DNA from: Clostridia bacterium
Lineage (GTDB): Bacteria; Bacillota; DSM-521; Neomoorellales; Neomoorellaceae
Assembly: GCA_030445875.1 (NCBI GenBank)
Contig: JASUSX010000137.1
Location: 1-5,937, forward strand
Reading direction: 5' to 3'
DNA length: 5,937 nucleotides
Shown here: positions 1 through 5,785 of the stretch, one piece after another
Layout: each line of letters starts with the position of its first letter
Position numbering within the stretch: position 1 is the first letter of the stretch
Made by a program: the position numbers and the translations under genes
The notes under the pieces: generated by a model
What the model saw: only the letters and a program-made list of their open reading frames with translations
Told to the model about the DNA's origin: nothing
The model's database searches: none

Positions 1-1
1 G

Positions 2-190
2 GACCCCACCCTTTTCACCCGCTGGGATGAGGTGGAGGCCGCCTGGCGGTTCGTCGACCCCATCACAGCTGCGTGGTCGGCTCAAGAGCCGCCGCAGTTT
101 CCCAATTACGCCGCCGGCCAGTGGGGACCGCCTACGGCGCAGGAACTATTAACCCGCGACGGTCGCCACTGGTGGCAGGAAGGAGAGTGA
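2..190 (+). CDS. zwf: Glucose-6-phosphate 1-dehydrogenase, C-terminal end (partial)
   Basis: This is the last 62 codons of a gene that begins before the window, read in frame from base 2 to a TGA at 188-190. G6PD oxidises glucose-6-phosphate to 6-phosphogluconolactone with NAD(P)+, the first step of the oxidative pentose phosphate pathway, in the cytoplasm. The visible tail carries the usual C-terminal signature of the family: TLFTRWDEVEAAW, then FVDPITAAW, then YAAGQWGPPTAQELL and a final RDGRHWW. This lines up without gaps with the end of the Escherichia coli enzyme as I remember it (RWDEVELAW, AGTWGP, RDGRSW). I see no intrinsic terminator just after the stop. The next gene on this strand starts 134 nt later and is unlikely to share its function. 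Confidence 0.95.
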   Translation, partial: DPTLFTRWDEVEAAWRFVDPITAAWSAQEPPQFPNYAAGQWGPPTAQELLTRDGRHWWQEGE

Positions 191-270
191 TAAACTAACT
201 CGAAAATAACGCCCCTACCTTTTTCATCCATCACTGGTGCCGCACTCATAATCCAGCCCCCTTTCTTAAA

Positions 271-299
271 ATTATACATAGCATTTCACACCGGTTCAA
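271..299 (-). promoter_or_regulatory. Minus-strand sigma-A-like promoter pointing back into zwf
   Basis: Read on the minus strand there is a TTGAAC -35 (294-299), exactly 17 bp, and a perfect TATAAT -10 (271-276). Just downstream on the same strand lies an AAAGGGGG ribosome-binding-like stretch (257-264), 7 nt before an ATG at 249. That ATG opens a 47-codon reading frame ending at 106 (begins MSAAPVMDEKGRGVIFELV). Its first 19 or so codons lie in the gap and the rest is antisense to zwf. The predicted transcription start (about 264) would put the ribosome site at the very 5' end of the RNA. The promoter is well formed; whether it makes a peptide, an antisense RNA or nothing is unknown. Confidence 0.35.
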
Positions 300-324
300 C
301 TTAATCCGTATAAAGGTGAAAAAC

Positions 325-945
325 ATGCGTATCTACGATATATCCATGCCCGTCTACCCCGGTATGCCGGTCTATAAGGACAGGGCCGAGAAACAACCGC
401 AAATGGAAGTTACCCGCAACTACGAAAAGGGCGTCCGGGAGACGCGCTGGGTCTTGGATACTCACACCGGCACCCATATCGACGCCCCGGCCCACATCCT
501 TCCCGGTGGGGCGACGACTGCCGATCTGGACCTGGCGGTTTTAATCGGTTCCGGCCGGGTACTGGACCTGACGGCAGTTAACGACCGCATTACGGCCGGG
601 GACCTGGCGGGCCAGGGAATCCGGGCTGGCGAGTTTATCCTGCTGAAGACGAAAAACTCCTGGGCTGTTGGCAATGAGCAGGATTTTATCTACCTGGAGG
701 CCGGGGCCGCCCATTACCTGGCGGAAGCAAAGGTGCGCGGCGTCGGCCTGGACGCCCTGGGGGTGGAGCGGGACCAGCCCGGCTACCCGACCCACCGCTC
801 TTTGCTAGAACGGGGAATTGTCATTATTGAGGGATTGCGGTTAAGGGAAGTGCCTCCTGGTGAGTATCAGATGCTGGCCCTGCCCCTGCGCCTCCTGGGA
901 GCCGAGGCCGCCCCGGCCCGGGTAGTGCTGCTGGAGATAGAGTAG
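325..945 (+). CDS. Cyclase family / kynurenine-formamidase-like metal-dependent hydrolase
   Basis: A 206-residue protein of the cyclase family (PF04199), cytoplasmic metal-dependent amidases/hydrolases that include bacterial kynurenine formamidase and isatin hydrolase. The diagnostic metal-binding motif HxGTHxDxPxH is intact at H47-T-G-T-H51-I-D53-A-P-A-H57. A second conserved pair, H157 and E169 in PTHRSLLERGIVIIEG, has the spacing expected for the catalytic His and metal-ligand Glu. The N-terminus MRIYDISMPVYPGMPVY is typical and the length is normal, so the gene looks functional. I chose ATG 325 over the in-frame GTG at 316, because that GTG lies inside the ribosome binding site AAAGGTGA (312-319), which is well spaced from 325. 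The substrate cannot be read from sequence; nothing nearby points to tryptophan breakdown. A near copy of its last 20 codons lies beyond the next two genes. Confidence 0.9.
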   Translation: MRIYDISMPVYPGMPVYKDRAEKQPQMEVTRNYEKGVRETRWVLDTHTGTHIDAPAHILPGGATTADLDLAVLIGSGRVLDLTAVNDRITAGDLAGQGIRAGEFILLKTKNSWAVGNEQDFIYLEAGAAHYLAEAKVRGVGLDALGVERDQPGYPTHRSLLERGIVIIEGLRLREVPPGEYQMLALPLRLLGAEAAPARVVLLEIE

Positions 946-994
946 GCCGCCAAAGCGGCTGGCTCGTGGAGGATAAAAAGTACTCGCGATCTTT

Positions 995-1012
995 TATATT
1001 ATCGGTTAAAAT
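995..1012 (+). promoter_or_regulatory. A/T-rich -10-like segment before the toxin-antitoxin pair (weak)
   Basis: The 96-nt gap between the cyclase and the DUF4258 gene is A/T-rich at 990-1020, unlike the coding DNA around it. It contains -10-like hexamers TATATT (995-1000), TATTAT (997-1002) and TAAAAT (1007-1012). A short inverted repeat, TTTTA (992-996) with TAAAA (1007-1011), frames them and could be an operator. No convincing -35 is visible at 16-18 bp, so this is only a plausible place for the cassette's own, possibly autoregulated, promoter. Just after the cyclase stop there is also a small GC stem, GCCGC-CAAA-GCGGC (946-959), without a T-run, so it is not a standard terminator. Confidence 0.25.
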
Positions 1013-1041
1013 TAGAAGTAAGCGGGACGGGAGAAACGGAA

Positions 1042-1371
1042 ATGGATTTAGGTCAGATACAGGAGACGATCATTAAGGGTAACTGGGTAATGAGCCGTCA
1101 TGCCAGGCAGCGTACCGGGCAACGATGTATATCGGCTACAGATATGATAGTAGCCTTATTGACAGGAGAGGTCCTGGAGGATTACCCTGAGGATCCCCGG
1201 GGACCAAGTTGCCTGGTGCTAGGTCATATTCCCGATGGGCGAACTATTCATATAGTCTGTTCTCTGGATAAAGATGGGACGTTAATCATAATCACTGTTT
1301 ATATCCCGGAGCCACCAAAATGGATAAATGAAAGAAGTCGGGGCAACGCAGGAGGAAATAAAGATGACTAA
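1042..1371 (+). CDS. DUF4258 protein, putative toxin of a type II toxin-antitoxin pair
   Basis: A 109-residue protein matching the DUF4258 pattern (PF14076): SRHARQRTGQR at 18-28, then the ISATDMIVALLTGEVLEDYPEDP block, SCLVLGH, and the ending ITVYIPEPPKW. Members are small basic proteins, often encoded directly before a YgiT-type zinc-finger protein and regarded as candidate RNase-like toxins by analogy with MqsR/RelE-type toxins; activity here is inferred. The ATG at 1042 is preceded by GGGAG (1029-1033) 8 nt upstream. The hydrophilic tail after PKW (about residues 94-109) is encoded where the next gene's ribosome site lies, and the two genes overlap by 8 nt, so they are translationally coupled. 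Base composition is clearly lower in GC than the flanking cyclase and AOR genes, in line with a mobile cassette. Confidence 0.82.
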   Translation: MDLGQIQETIIKGNWVMSRHARQRTGQRCISATDMIVALLTGEVLEDYPEDPRGPSCLVLGHIPDGRTIHIVCSLDKDGTLIIITVYIPEPPKWINERSRGNAGGNKDD

Positions 1372-1618
1372 ATGCCCGCTTTGCGGTAGTAAGGTCAGGC
1401 CAAAAAAAGTCCGGGTGGAGAACTGGTGGGGTGATAAACTCACCCTGGTAGAAAATGTCCCCGCATGGGTATGCGAGGAATGTGGTGAGCAGTATTATGA
1501 TGCGGAAACAACTCTGCAGCTGGAGGAAATCCGAAAGGAACACATGAAACCTAAACGGATTATCGAAGTACCAGTATACGATTTTCGTGAGCCGGTGCAG
1601 CGTCGGGCAAAGGTATAA
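1364..1618 (+). CDS. YgiT/MqsA-type zinc-finger protein, putative antitoxin
   Basis: An 84-residue protein with two Cys pairs, C4-P-L-C7 and C37-E-E-C40, separated by a basic strand region. This is the YgiT-type zinc finger found in the N-terminal half of MqsA. The rest, TTLQLEEIRKEHMKPKRIIEVPVYDF, is the usual short C-terminal extension; there is no helix-turn-helix domain like the one that lets MqsA bind DNA. The start is ATG 1364, with AGGAGG at 1350-1355 and 8-nt spacing. The in-frame ATG at 1328 would add 12 residues lying wholly inside the upstream gene and lacks such a site. Its 8-nt overlap with DUF4258 and the toxin-first order match known DUF4258/YgiT pairs. Probable role: neutralise the DUF4258 partner by direct contact. 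Its stop lies only about 5-10 nt before recognisable cyclase relic sequence. Confidence 0.85.
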   Translation: MTKCPLCGSKVRPKKVRVENWWGDKLTLVENVPAWVCEECGEQYYDAETTLQLEEIRKEHMKPKRIIEVPVYDFREPVQRRAKV

Positions 1619-1622
1619 CTTG

Positions 1623-1718
1623 CGCGGCGAAGCCCTGCCCCTTCCCATCCAGGGAATTGGAGCAGCCCCGGCCCGGGTGGTGCTGCTGGAGAAGTATAAC
1701 GTGGCATCACCCCGCTGA
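1623..1718 (+). pseudogene. Relic C-terminus of a second cyclase-family gene
   Basis: There is no start codon, but the frame ending with TGA at 1716-1718 reads RGEALPLPIQGIGAAPARVV and then LLEKYNVASPR. Bases 1632-1691 align without gaps to the last codons of the intact cyclase (877-936): by eye 49 of 60 bases and 15 of 20 residues are identical, including the block AAPARVVLLE. The relic residues ALPLPI and GAAPARVVL are closer to the family consensus than those of the intact copy, which argues for a diverged paralogue rather than a recent duplication. Everything upstream of this stump is missing and replaced by the toxin-antitoxin cassette. No other gene occupies this 132-nt interval. Confidence 0.75.
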
Positions 1719-1750
1719 TACTAAAGGAAAAGTAACAGCGGGGTGTTTTT
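1708..1750 (+). terminator. Strong hairpin with T5 abutting the AOR start codon (terminator or attenuator)
   Basis: A perfect 10-bp stem pairs CACCCCGCTG (1708-1717) with CAGCGGGGTG (1736-1745). A second 4-bp helix, TACT (1719-1722) with AGTA (1731-1734), stacks on it, leaving the apical loop AAAGGAAA (1723-1730). T5 (1746-1750) follows directly, the classic layout of an intrinsic terminator. It is oriented only rightward and would end the toxin-antitoxin transcript. The next base is the A of the AOR ATG. The only ribosome-binding-like sequence at normal spacing, GGGGTG (1740-1745), is the 3' arm of the stem, and a second, AAAGGA, is in the loop. The structure may therefore also control AOR expression. 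Confidence 0.8.
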
Positions 1751-3478
1751 ATGCAGCGGCAAATTTTACGGGTCAATCTAACCGACGGCAGCATCCGCCA
1801 GGAGGATATACCGGATAAAGTAGGCCGGGACTTTATCGGTGGCCGGCCCCTGGCGGCGCGCTATATATATGGCGAACTGACAGGGGGGGTAGAACCCTTA
1901 AGCCCGGAGAATATTTTAATCTTTAGCGCCGGCCCCCTGGCCGGTAGCGGGGCGAAGGGAGTCAACCGCTGGTTGGCGGTGACCAAAAGCCCTTTAAGCG
2001 GCGGCTTCATCCGCTCCGTGGGGGGTAGCGACTTTGGCGCCTGGCTCCACGGGGCGGGCTACGAAATGCTATTAATAACAGGCCGGGCGGCCGAGCCGGT
2101 TTATTTGTACCTGGGCCCCAGGGGCCGGGTGGAAATAAGGCCGGCCCGGGACCTGTGGGGCAGGGGAACCAGGGAGACCCAGGATGAACTGCGCCGGCGT
2201 CACAGCCCGGGGGCCAGGGTGGCCTGCATCGGCCCGGCGGGGGAAAACCTGGTGCGCTACGCCAATATAGTGAGCGGCCACAGCACGGCTGCCCGCGGCG
2301 GGGCCGGTACCGTCATGGGGGCGAAAAAACTAAAGGCCATTGTTGTGGGTGCCGAACCGGATATACCGGTAGCTAATAGCGACCGCTGGTCCCGGCTCCT
2401 GGCGGAGCAGCAAGAATTAATTACCAGCCGTGACCAGCGGGCACCGCTGCCGGGGGCTATTAAAGGAGCTGTTTTGCCTGCCCGCAATTTCCAGGCCACC
2501 TGGCAGGCTGATGCGGATACGGTCGACCAGCCTCACCTGCTGGAACGCAAAGGGCCAGAATTCCAAACTTACTGGGCCCTGGGGGCCAATCCCGGTCACC
2601 TTGATCTGGAAATGGTGGCCACAGCCAACGACCGCTGTGACGACTTGGGCCTGGATACAGTCTCCGCCGGCGGGAGCATAGCCTTTGCCTACGAACTGCA
2701 CCAGCGGGGTTTGCTTAAAGCGGAAGGCTTCGACCTGGGCTGGGAGCGGCCAGAGGCCACCATGGAATTAATCCGCATGATCGCCTACCGGGCGGGGATT
2801 GGCGACCTGCTGGCTGAGGGGGTACAACGGGCGGCGGAGCATATCGGCTCCGGGGCTATGGAGTATGCCATGACCATCAAAGGTATCGAGATGCCCGGTT
2901 ATGACCCGCGGGTGCGGCCCCTCCACGGCCTGGGCCTGGCCGTCTCCGCCCTGGGCGGCAGTTACTGCTACGGCAAGGCCCTCCATGCCGCCCTCTTTGC
3001 CGCCGACCGGGAAGGGGAGGACCTGGTGGAACAGGCCAGCCGCATCCAGGAAACTACTGTAGCCCTGGAGGCAGGCATCGGTTGCCTTTTTGCCTACCTG
3101 GGCGGCTGGCTACCCCTGGAGCTGATGGCGGAGATGGTGACGGCCGTAACTGGTACAGAGGTGACCCCGGAGAACCTCCAGGCGGCCGCCGAGCGCAGCC
3201 TCACCTTGGAAAAGGCCTTTAACCTGCGGGAAGGCCTGGGCCGGGAAGCCGACACCCTGCCGGAGCGTTTCTTGCGGGAGGGCGTGGCAGGCAGCGGCGT
3301 TAAGGCGGAACCCTTTAGCAGGTTACCGGAACTGGTACAGGCCTACTACCGCCGCCGCGGCTGGGACGAAGAGGGCCGGCCGACGCCGGCAACCCTGGAC
3401 CGCCTGGGCCTGGAACTGGTGCGCCTGGACCAGCCGCCGGAGTTCAAGGTGGCCTTCAGCCGGGAAATTACCAGGTGA
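1751..3478 (+). CDS. Aldehyde:ferredoxin oxidoreductase family protein lacking the 4Fe-4S cysteine segment
   Basis: A 575-residue AOR-family protein. Canonical AORs are cytoplasmic tungsten-bispterin enzymes that oxidise aldehydes to acids, or the reverse, with ferredoxin. The N-terminal cofactor domain (about 1-205) is clear: QILRVNLTDG, FIGGRPLAARYIYGEL, PENILIFSAGPLAG, TKSPLSGG and ARGGAGTVMGAKKLKAIVVG. The C-terminal domain is also recognisable: LPARNFQ (242-248), GPEFQTYWALGAN (268-280), DDLGLDTVSAGGSIAF, KGIEMPGYDPR (377-387), FNLREGLGREADTLPERF and YYRRRGW. Between about residues 262 and 268 the roughly 30-residue segment that normally holds CxxCxxxC is absent, joining ERK directly to GPE. 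Only four cysteines remain (159, 296, 406, 445); C445 sits where the family's fourth cluster ligand is expected. Where AORs usually have GGCH the sequence is GGSYCY (402-407), so a conserved His also seems lost. The frame is otherwise open and normal in codon use. It may be a divergent, cluster-free relative or an inactivated enzyme. The start is fixed by homology. Confidence 0.88.
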   Translation: MQRQILRVNLTDGSIRQEDIPDKVGRDFIGGRPLAARYIYGELTGGVEPLSPENILIFSAGPLAGSGAKGVNRWLAVTKSPLSGGFIRSVGGSDFGAWLHGAGYEMLLITGRAAEPVYLYLGPRGRVEIRPARDLWGRGTRETQDELRRRHSPGARVACIGPAGENLVRYANIVSGHSTAARGGAGTVMGAKKLKAIVVGAEPDIPVANSDRWSRLLAEQQELITSRDQRAPLPGAIKGAVLPARNFQATWQADADTVDQPHLLERKGPEFQTYWALGANPGHLDLEMVATANDRCDDLGLDTVSAGGSIAFAYELHQRGLLKAEGFDLGWERPEATMELIRMIAYRAGIGDLLAEGVQRAAEHIGSGAMEYAMTIKGIEMPGYDPRVRPLHGLGLAVSALGGSYCYGKALHAALFAADREGEDLVEQASRIQETTVALEAGIGCLFAYLGGWLPLELMAEMVTAVTGTEVTPENLQAAAERSLTLEKAFNLREGLGREADTLPERFLREGVAGSGVKAEPFSRLPELVQAYYRRRGWDEEGRPTPATLDRLGLELVRLDQPPEFKVAFSREITR

Positions 3479-3482
3479 ACAA

Positions 3483-3510
3483 AAAAGGAAGAACCTTGTG
3501 GTATCCTTTT
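3483..3510 (+). terminator. Possible weak terminator just after the AOR gene
   Basis: Right after the TGA (3476-3478), AAAAGGA (3483-3489) pairs with TCCTTTT (3504-3510). Inside, ACC (3493-3495) pairs with GGT (3500-3502) around a TTGT loop, with a small asymmetric bulge between the helices. The 3' arm ends in TTTT. The A-rich and T-rich arms resemble a short intrinsic terminator, but the stem is weak and there is no long T-run. It would separate the AOR transcript from the regulator's own promoter. Confidence 0.35.
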
Positions 3511-3518
3511 ACCAGATC

Positions 3519-3536
3519 TGGTCCATAACCGCACCA
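3519..3536 (+). promoter_or_regulatory. Putative activator binding site over the regulator's own promoter
   Basis: TGGTCC-N6-GCACCA. The same 18-bp layout recurs three times upstream of the sigma-54 promoter at the right end (TGGTCY-N6-GCACCA, always with a 6-bp spacer); this copy matches the best of them at 11 of 12 fixed positions. It covers the place where a -35 box would sit for the TATAAT at 3542-3547. Bound protein here should block RNA polymerase, that is, negative autoregulation of the downstream sigma-54 activator. A perfect 12-bp palindrome, ACCAGATCTGGT (3511-3522), overlaps its left half and shares the TGGT. Confidence 0.6.
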
Positions 3537-3538
3537 CC

Positions 3539-3547
3539 TGATATAAT
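3539..3547 (+). promoter_or_regulatory. Extended -10 sigma-A promoter for the sigma-54 activator gene
   Basis: TGATATAAT gives a perfect -10 hexamer (3542-3547) with the TG of an extended -10 element. The -35 position (3519-3524, TGGTCC, 17-bp spacing) is poor, which fits an extended -10 promoter. Transcription would begin near 3554, about 60 nt before the activator's ATG. The putative activator site at 3519-3536 overlaps the upstream half of this promoter. Confidence 0.65.
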
Positions 3548-3548
3548 A

Positions 3549-3599
3549 GGGGTAACCCTCGAAAGCATAGCGGTGTCCGGGGTTACCCCCAATCTTTTT
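3549..3599 (+). repeat. Paired GGGTWACCC dyads / hairpin with trailing T5 before the regulator
   Basis: GGGGTAACCC (3549-3558) and GGGTTACCCC (3580-3589) form a perfect 10-bp inverted repeat around a 21-nt loop, followed after CAATC by T5 (3595-3599). As RNA in a read-through transcript from AOR this could be an intrinsic terminator. But each arm is itself a 9-bp palindrome, GGGTWACCC, with centres 30 bp apart (3554 and 3584), and the first arm sits over the predicted start site of the extended -10 promoter. RNA started there would lack part of the left arm. The element may thus be a two-site operator instead. I cannot decide between the two from sequence. Confidence 0.55.
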
Positions 3600-3616
3600 A
3601 AGGGCTGGTGGAACCC

Positions 3617-5713
3617 ATGCAGGTCAAGCAGGTTATGCTCAATAACCCGGAAACCCTTTATTACTGGCAGACCTTAGCTGATGCCGTGGACGTCTACCAG
3701 CGGCAGCAGGTCAACTGCGCCCCGGTCCTGGGCGCCGACGGCGAGGTGGTAGGTATTATCACCGTCTTTCGCCTGCTGGAGGCCCTGCAGCAAGGGACGA
3801 CGCTGGCTACCCCTATAGAAGAAGTTATGGACAGGAAGCTGGTCTGCATCCACGAGGATACGGGTTTCGACCAGGTGGCCAATTTACCTATTGACCGCCT
3901 GATTGTCTTAAACGAAAAACGGCAGTTAAGTGGTGTCCTGACCAGGATTGAGCTGATTAAGAAGGTGCACCGGGCCCTGGAACAAACGGAGCACCAGCTG
4001 GCGGCGGTCCTGGAGGCCGTACCCAACGGTATTATTGCTGTAGACCGGGAGGGTGATATCTGCCAGATTAACCCGGCAGCAGCCCGGCTCCTGGGGTTAC
4101 CGGTCGCTGCAGCCCTGGGCCAGCCGGCAGCCAGTGCCCTGGCGGCTTCGGGGTTGCACCGCTATCTCGTCGCGGCCAGGGAAGACAGGCTCCACAGGGT
4201 TCGGGTAGGCGATAGAACCCTGGCTGTCCGCCGCAGTTCCATCACCAGGGAAGGCCAGGGGCAGGGCGAGGTCCTGGTCCTCCAGGACATCTCCGAGCTG
4301 GAGGCCATCTCCAGTGAGCTCAGTGTAGTCAAATCCTTAAACCGGCAGCTCCAGAGTGTAATCGCGGCCTGCTACGACGGCATGGTGGTAATCGACGGCC
4401 AGGATGTGGTCCGGGGGGTTAACGAGGCTTGCGGCCGTATTATGGCCTCCCCGGATGCCCCGATCTCCACCGGCCGCAGGTTACAACCGGATGCCGGTGA
4501 AGCGGAGGGGCAGCTTTACCAGCTCTGCCGGCTGGTCCGGGATAGCCGCAAGGCGGCCACCATCATGTACCAGACCCCGGCCGGCCGGGAAGCCATCCTC
4601 ACCGGCAGCCCGGTTTTTAATGAAGAAGGGGCCGTCTCCCAGGTGGTTATCAACATCCGCGATATGACCGAGCTGCGCCACCTGAAGGAAGAGGCCCAGC
4701 GGGCAACGGCCGAACTCCAGGCGTTAAGGGCCCGGCACCTGGCAGCCCCGGAGGTTGTCCGCCAGAGCCCGGCCATGCAGCGGGTGGTGGATCAGGCCCT
4801 CCGGGTAGCCGCCGTCGATTCTACCGTCCTCATTACCGGGGAATCAGGTGTGGGCAAGGAAGTCATCGCCCGGTTGATCCACCAGCACAGCCAGCGCCGT
4901 GAGGGGCCCTTTATGGAAATCAACTGCGGCGCTATCCCTGAGAACCTGCTGGAATCGGAACTCTTCGGTTACGAGAAGGGCGCCTTTACCGGGGCGAGTA
5001 AAGAGGGAAAAATCGGCCTCCTGGAAGTGGCCAATAACGGCACCCTTTTCCTGGATGAGATTGGCGACCTACCCCTGGGATTGCAGGTGAAGCTCCTGCG
5101 TTTTCTCCAGGCGCAGGAGATCTACCGCCTGGGCGGCCGCCAGCCCATCAAGCTCAATGTCCGCATCCTGGCTGCTACCAACAAGGACCTGGCCCGAATG
5201 GTCCGGGAGAAGGCCTTTCGCGAGGACCTTTATTACCGCCTGAACGTGGTACCCATCAGGATTCCCCCCTTGCGGGAACGCAGAGAGGATATCCTGCCCC
5301 TGGCCCAGCATTTTCTCACCGGCTTTAATGGCAAATATGGTACCGGTAAACGCCTGTCCTTTGCTGTCTGCCGGCTTCTGGAGGGTTATGCCTGGCCGGG
5401 TAATGTCCGGGAACTCCAGAACCTCATGGAGCGCCTGGTAATTATGGGCGAAGACGATTTAATCCAGCCGGAACAGCTTCCCCTGGAATGGGCTGGGGAA
5501 AGTCAGGAAGCTGGTAAGGCCCTGGTCCTCAAGGAGCTTCTCCCCCTCCAGGAAGCCAGGGAACAGGTGGAACGGCAGTTGATTACCATGGCTTTAGACC
5601 GTTACAGCAGCCTGCGCCGGGCCGCCCGCGCCCTGGGGGTATCCCATTCAACCTTGTTACGCAAGGCCCAGGCCTATGGCCTGATGGTACAGAATTGCAC
5701 CGATGTGGTCTAA
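3617..5713 (+). CDS. Sigma-54-dependent transcriptional activator, CBS-CBS-PAS-PAS-AAA+-HTH
   Basis: A 698-residue bacterial enhancer-binding protein that remodels sigma-54 RNA polymerase using ATP. N-terminal CBS pair (about 1-125), a module that often binds adenosyl ligands; PAS 1 (about 125-235, [21 protein letters not shown]); PAS 2 (about 243-355, [10 protein letters not shown]); a coiled linker; then the AAA+ domain (about 380-615). The AAA+ core is complete: Walker A GESGVGKE (408-415), sigma-54 contact loop GAFTGA (455-460), Walker B GTLFLDE (475-481) and arginine-finger region REDLYYRLN (535-543). The C-terminus (about 662-689) is a Fis/TyrR-type helix-turn-helix, [22 protein letters not shown]. 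There is no receiver domain, so it senses a ligand rather than a phosphorylation cascade; the ligand is unknown. ATG 3617 has GGTGG (3607-3611) 5 nt upstream; the in-frame GTG at 3608 is possible but too close to AAGGG. Repeated dyads over its own promoter and before the next sigma-54 promoter suggest autoregulation and control of the next gene. Confidence 0.93.
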   Translation: MQVKQVMLNNPETLYYWQTLADAVDVYQRQQVNCAPVLGADGEVVGIITVFRLLEALQQGTTLATPIEEVMDRKLVCIHEDTGFDQVANLPIDRLIVLNEKRQLSGVLTRIELIKKVHRALEQTEHQLAAVLEAVPNGIIAVDREGDICQINPAAARLLGLPVAAALGQPAASALAASGLHRYLVAAREDRLHRVRVGDRTLAVRRSSITREGQGQGEVLVLQDISELEAISSELSVVKSLNRQLQSVIAACYDGMVVIDGQDVVRGVNEACGRIMASPDAPISTGRRLQPDAGEAEGQLYQLCRLVRDSRKAATIMYQTPAGREAILTGSPVFNEEGAVSQVVINIRDMTELRHLKEEAQRATAELQALRARHLAAPEVVRQSPAMQRVVDQALRVAAVDSTVLITGESGVGKEVIARLIHQHSQRREGPFMEINCGAIPENLLESELFGYEKGAFTGASKEGKIGLLEVANNGTLFLDEIGDLPLGLQVKLLRFLQAQEIYRLGGRQPIKLNVRILAATNKDLARMVREKAFREDLYYRLNVVPIRIPPLRERREDILPLAQHFLTGFNGKYGTGKRLSFAVCRLLEGYAWPGNVRELQNLMERLVIMGEDDLIQPEQLPLEWAGESQEAGKALVLKELLPLQEAREQVERQLITMALDRYSSLRRAARALGVSHSTLLRKAQAYGLMVQNCTDVV
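5685..5702 (+). promoter_or_regulatory. Putative upstream activator site 1 (distal)
   Basis: TGGTAC-N6-GCACCG, 9 of 12 fixed positions matching TGGTCT-N6-GCACCA. It lies inside the last codons of the activator gene and exactly 21 bp (two helical turns) before site 2 in the same orientation, so both would present the same DNA face. Its centre is about 200 bp before the predicted sigma-54 start site. It is the weakest copy and is constrained by coding, so it is less certain than the others. Confidence 0.45.
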
Positions 5714-5723
5714 AACTGCACCA
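5706..5723 (+). promoter_or_regulatory. Putative upstream activator site 2
   Basis: TGGTCT-N6-GCACCA, spanning the activator's stop codon (TAA 5711-5713). With the bases after it (NTT) it matches the inverted copy at 5783-5803 at 14 of 15 compared positions. The centre is about 180 bp before the predicted sigma-54 start site, within the usual range of enhancer sites. An overlapping 13-bp dyad AACTG-CAC-CAGTT (5714-5726) is also present. Confidence 0.6.
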
Positions 5724-5785
5724 GTTAAATCTACAGCGGTAAAACGTAATGTGACCACAAGAACACAATAAATGGCTCTCAGAAG

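Noticed and set aside
285..314. TTCACA-18-TATAAA as a forward promoter for the cyclase
   Set aside because: The -10 overlaps the ribosome binding site and would start RNA within a few bases of the ATG.
316..324. GTG 316 as the cyclase start
   Set aside because: This GTG is part of the AAAGGTGA ribosome binding site that serves the ATG at 325, and the family N-terminus begins at MRIYDIS.
946..959. GCCGC-CAAA-GCGGC stem after the cyclase as a terminator
   Set aside because: The stem is only 5 bp and no T-run follows.
1328..1363. ATG 1328 as the start of the zinc-finger protein
   Set aside because: The added residues have no family match and the strong AGGAGG (1350-1355) points to ATG 1364.
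1292..1648. 118-codon minus-strand reading frame
   Set aside because: It lies antisense to the convincing DUF4258 and YgiT genes, has no family features and no good ribosome site; it is a frame shadow.
3416..3436. TGGTGC...ACCA in the AOR coding region as another activator site
   Set aside because: The spacing between TGGT and ACCA is 8 rather than 10 bp and it lies in ordinary coding sequence.
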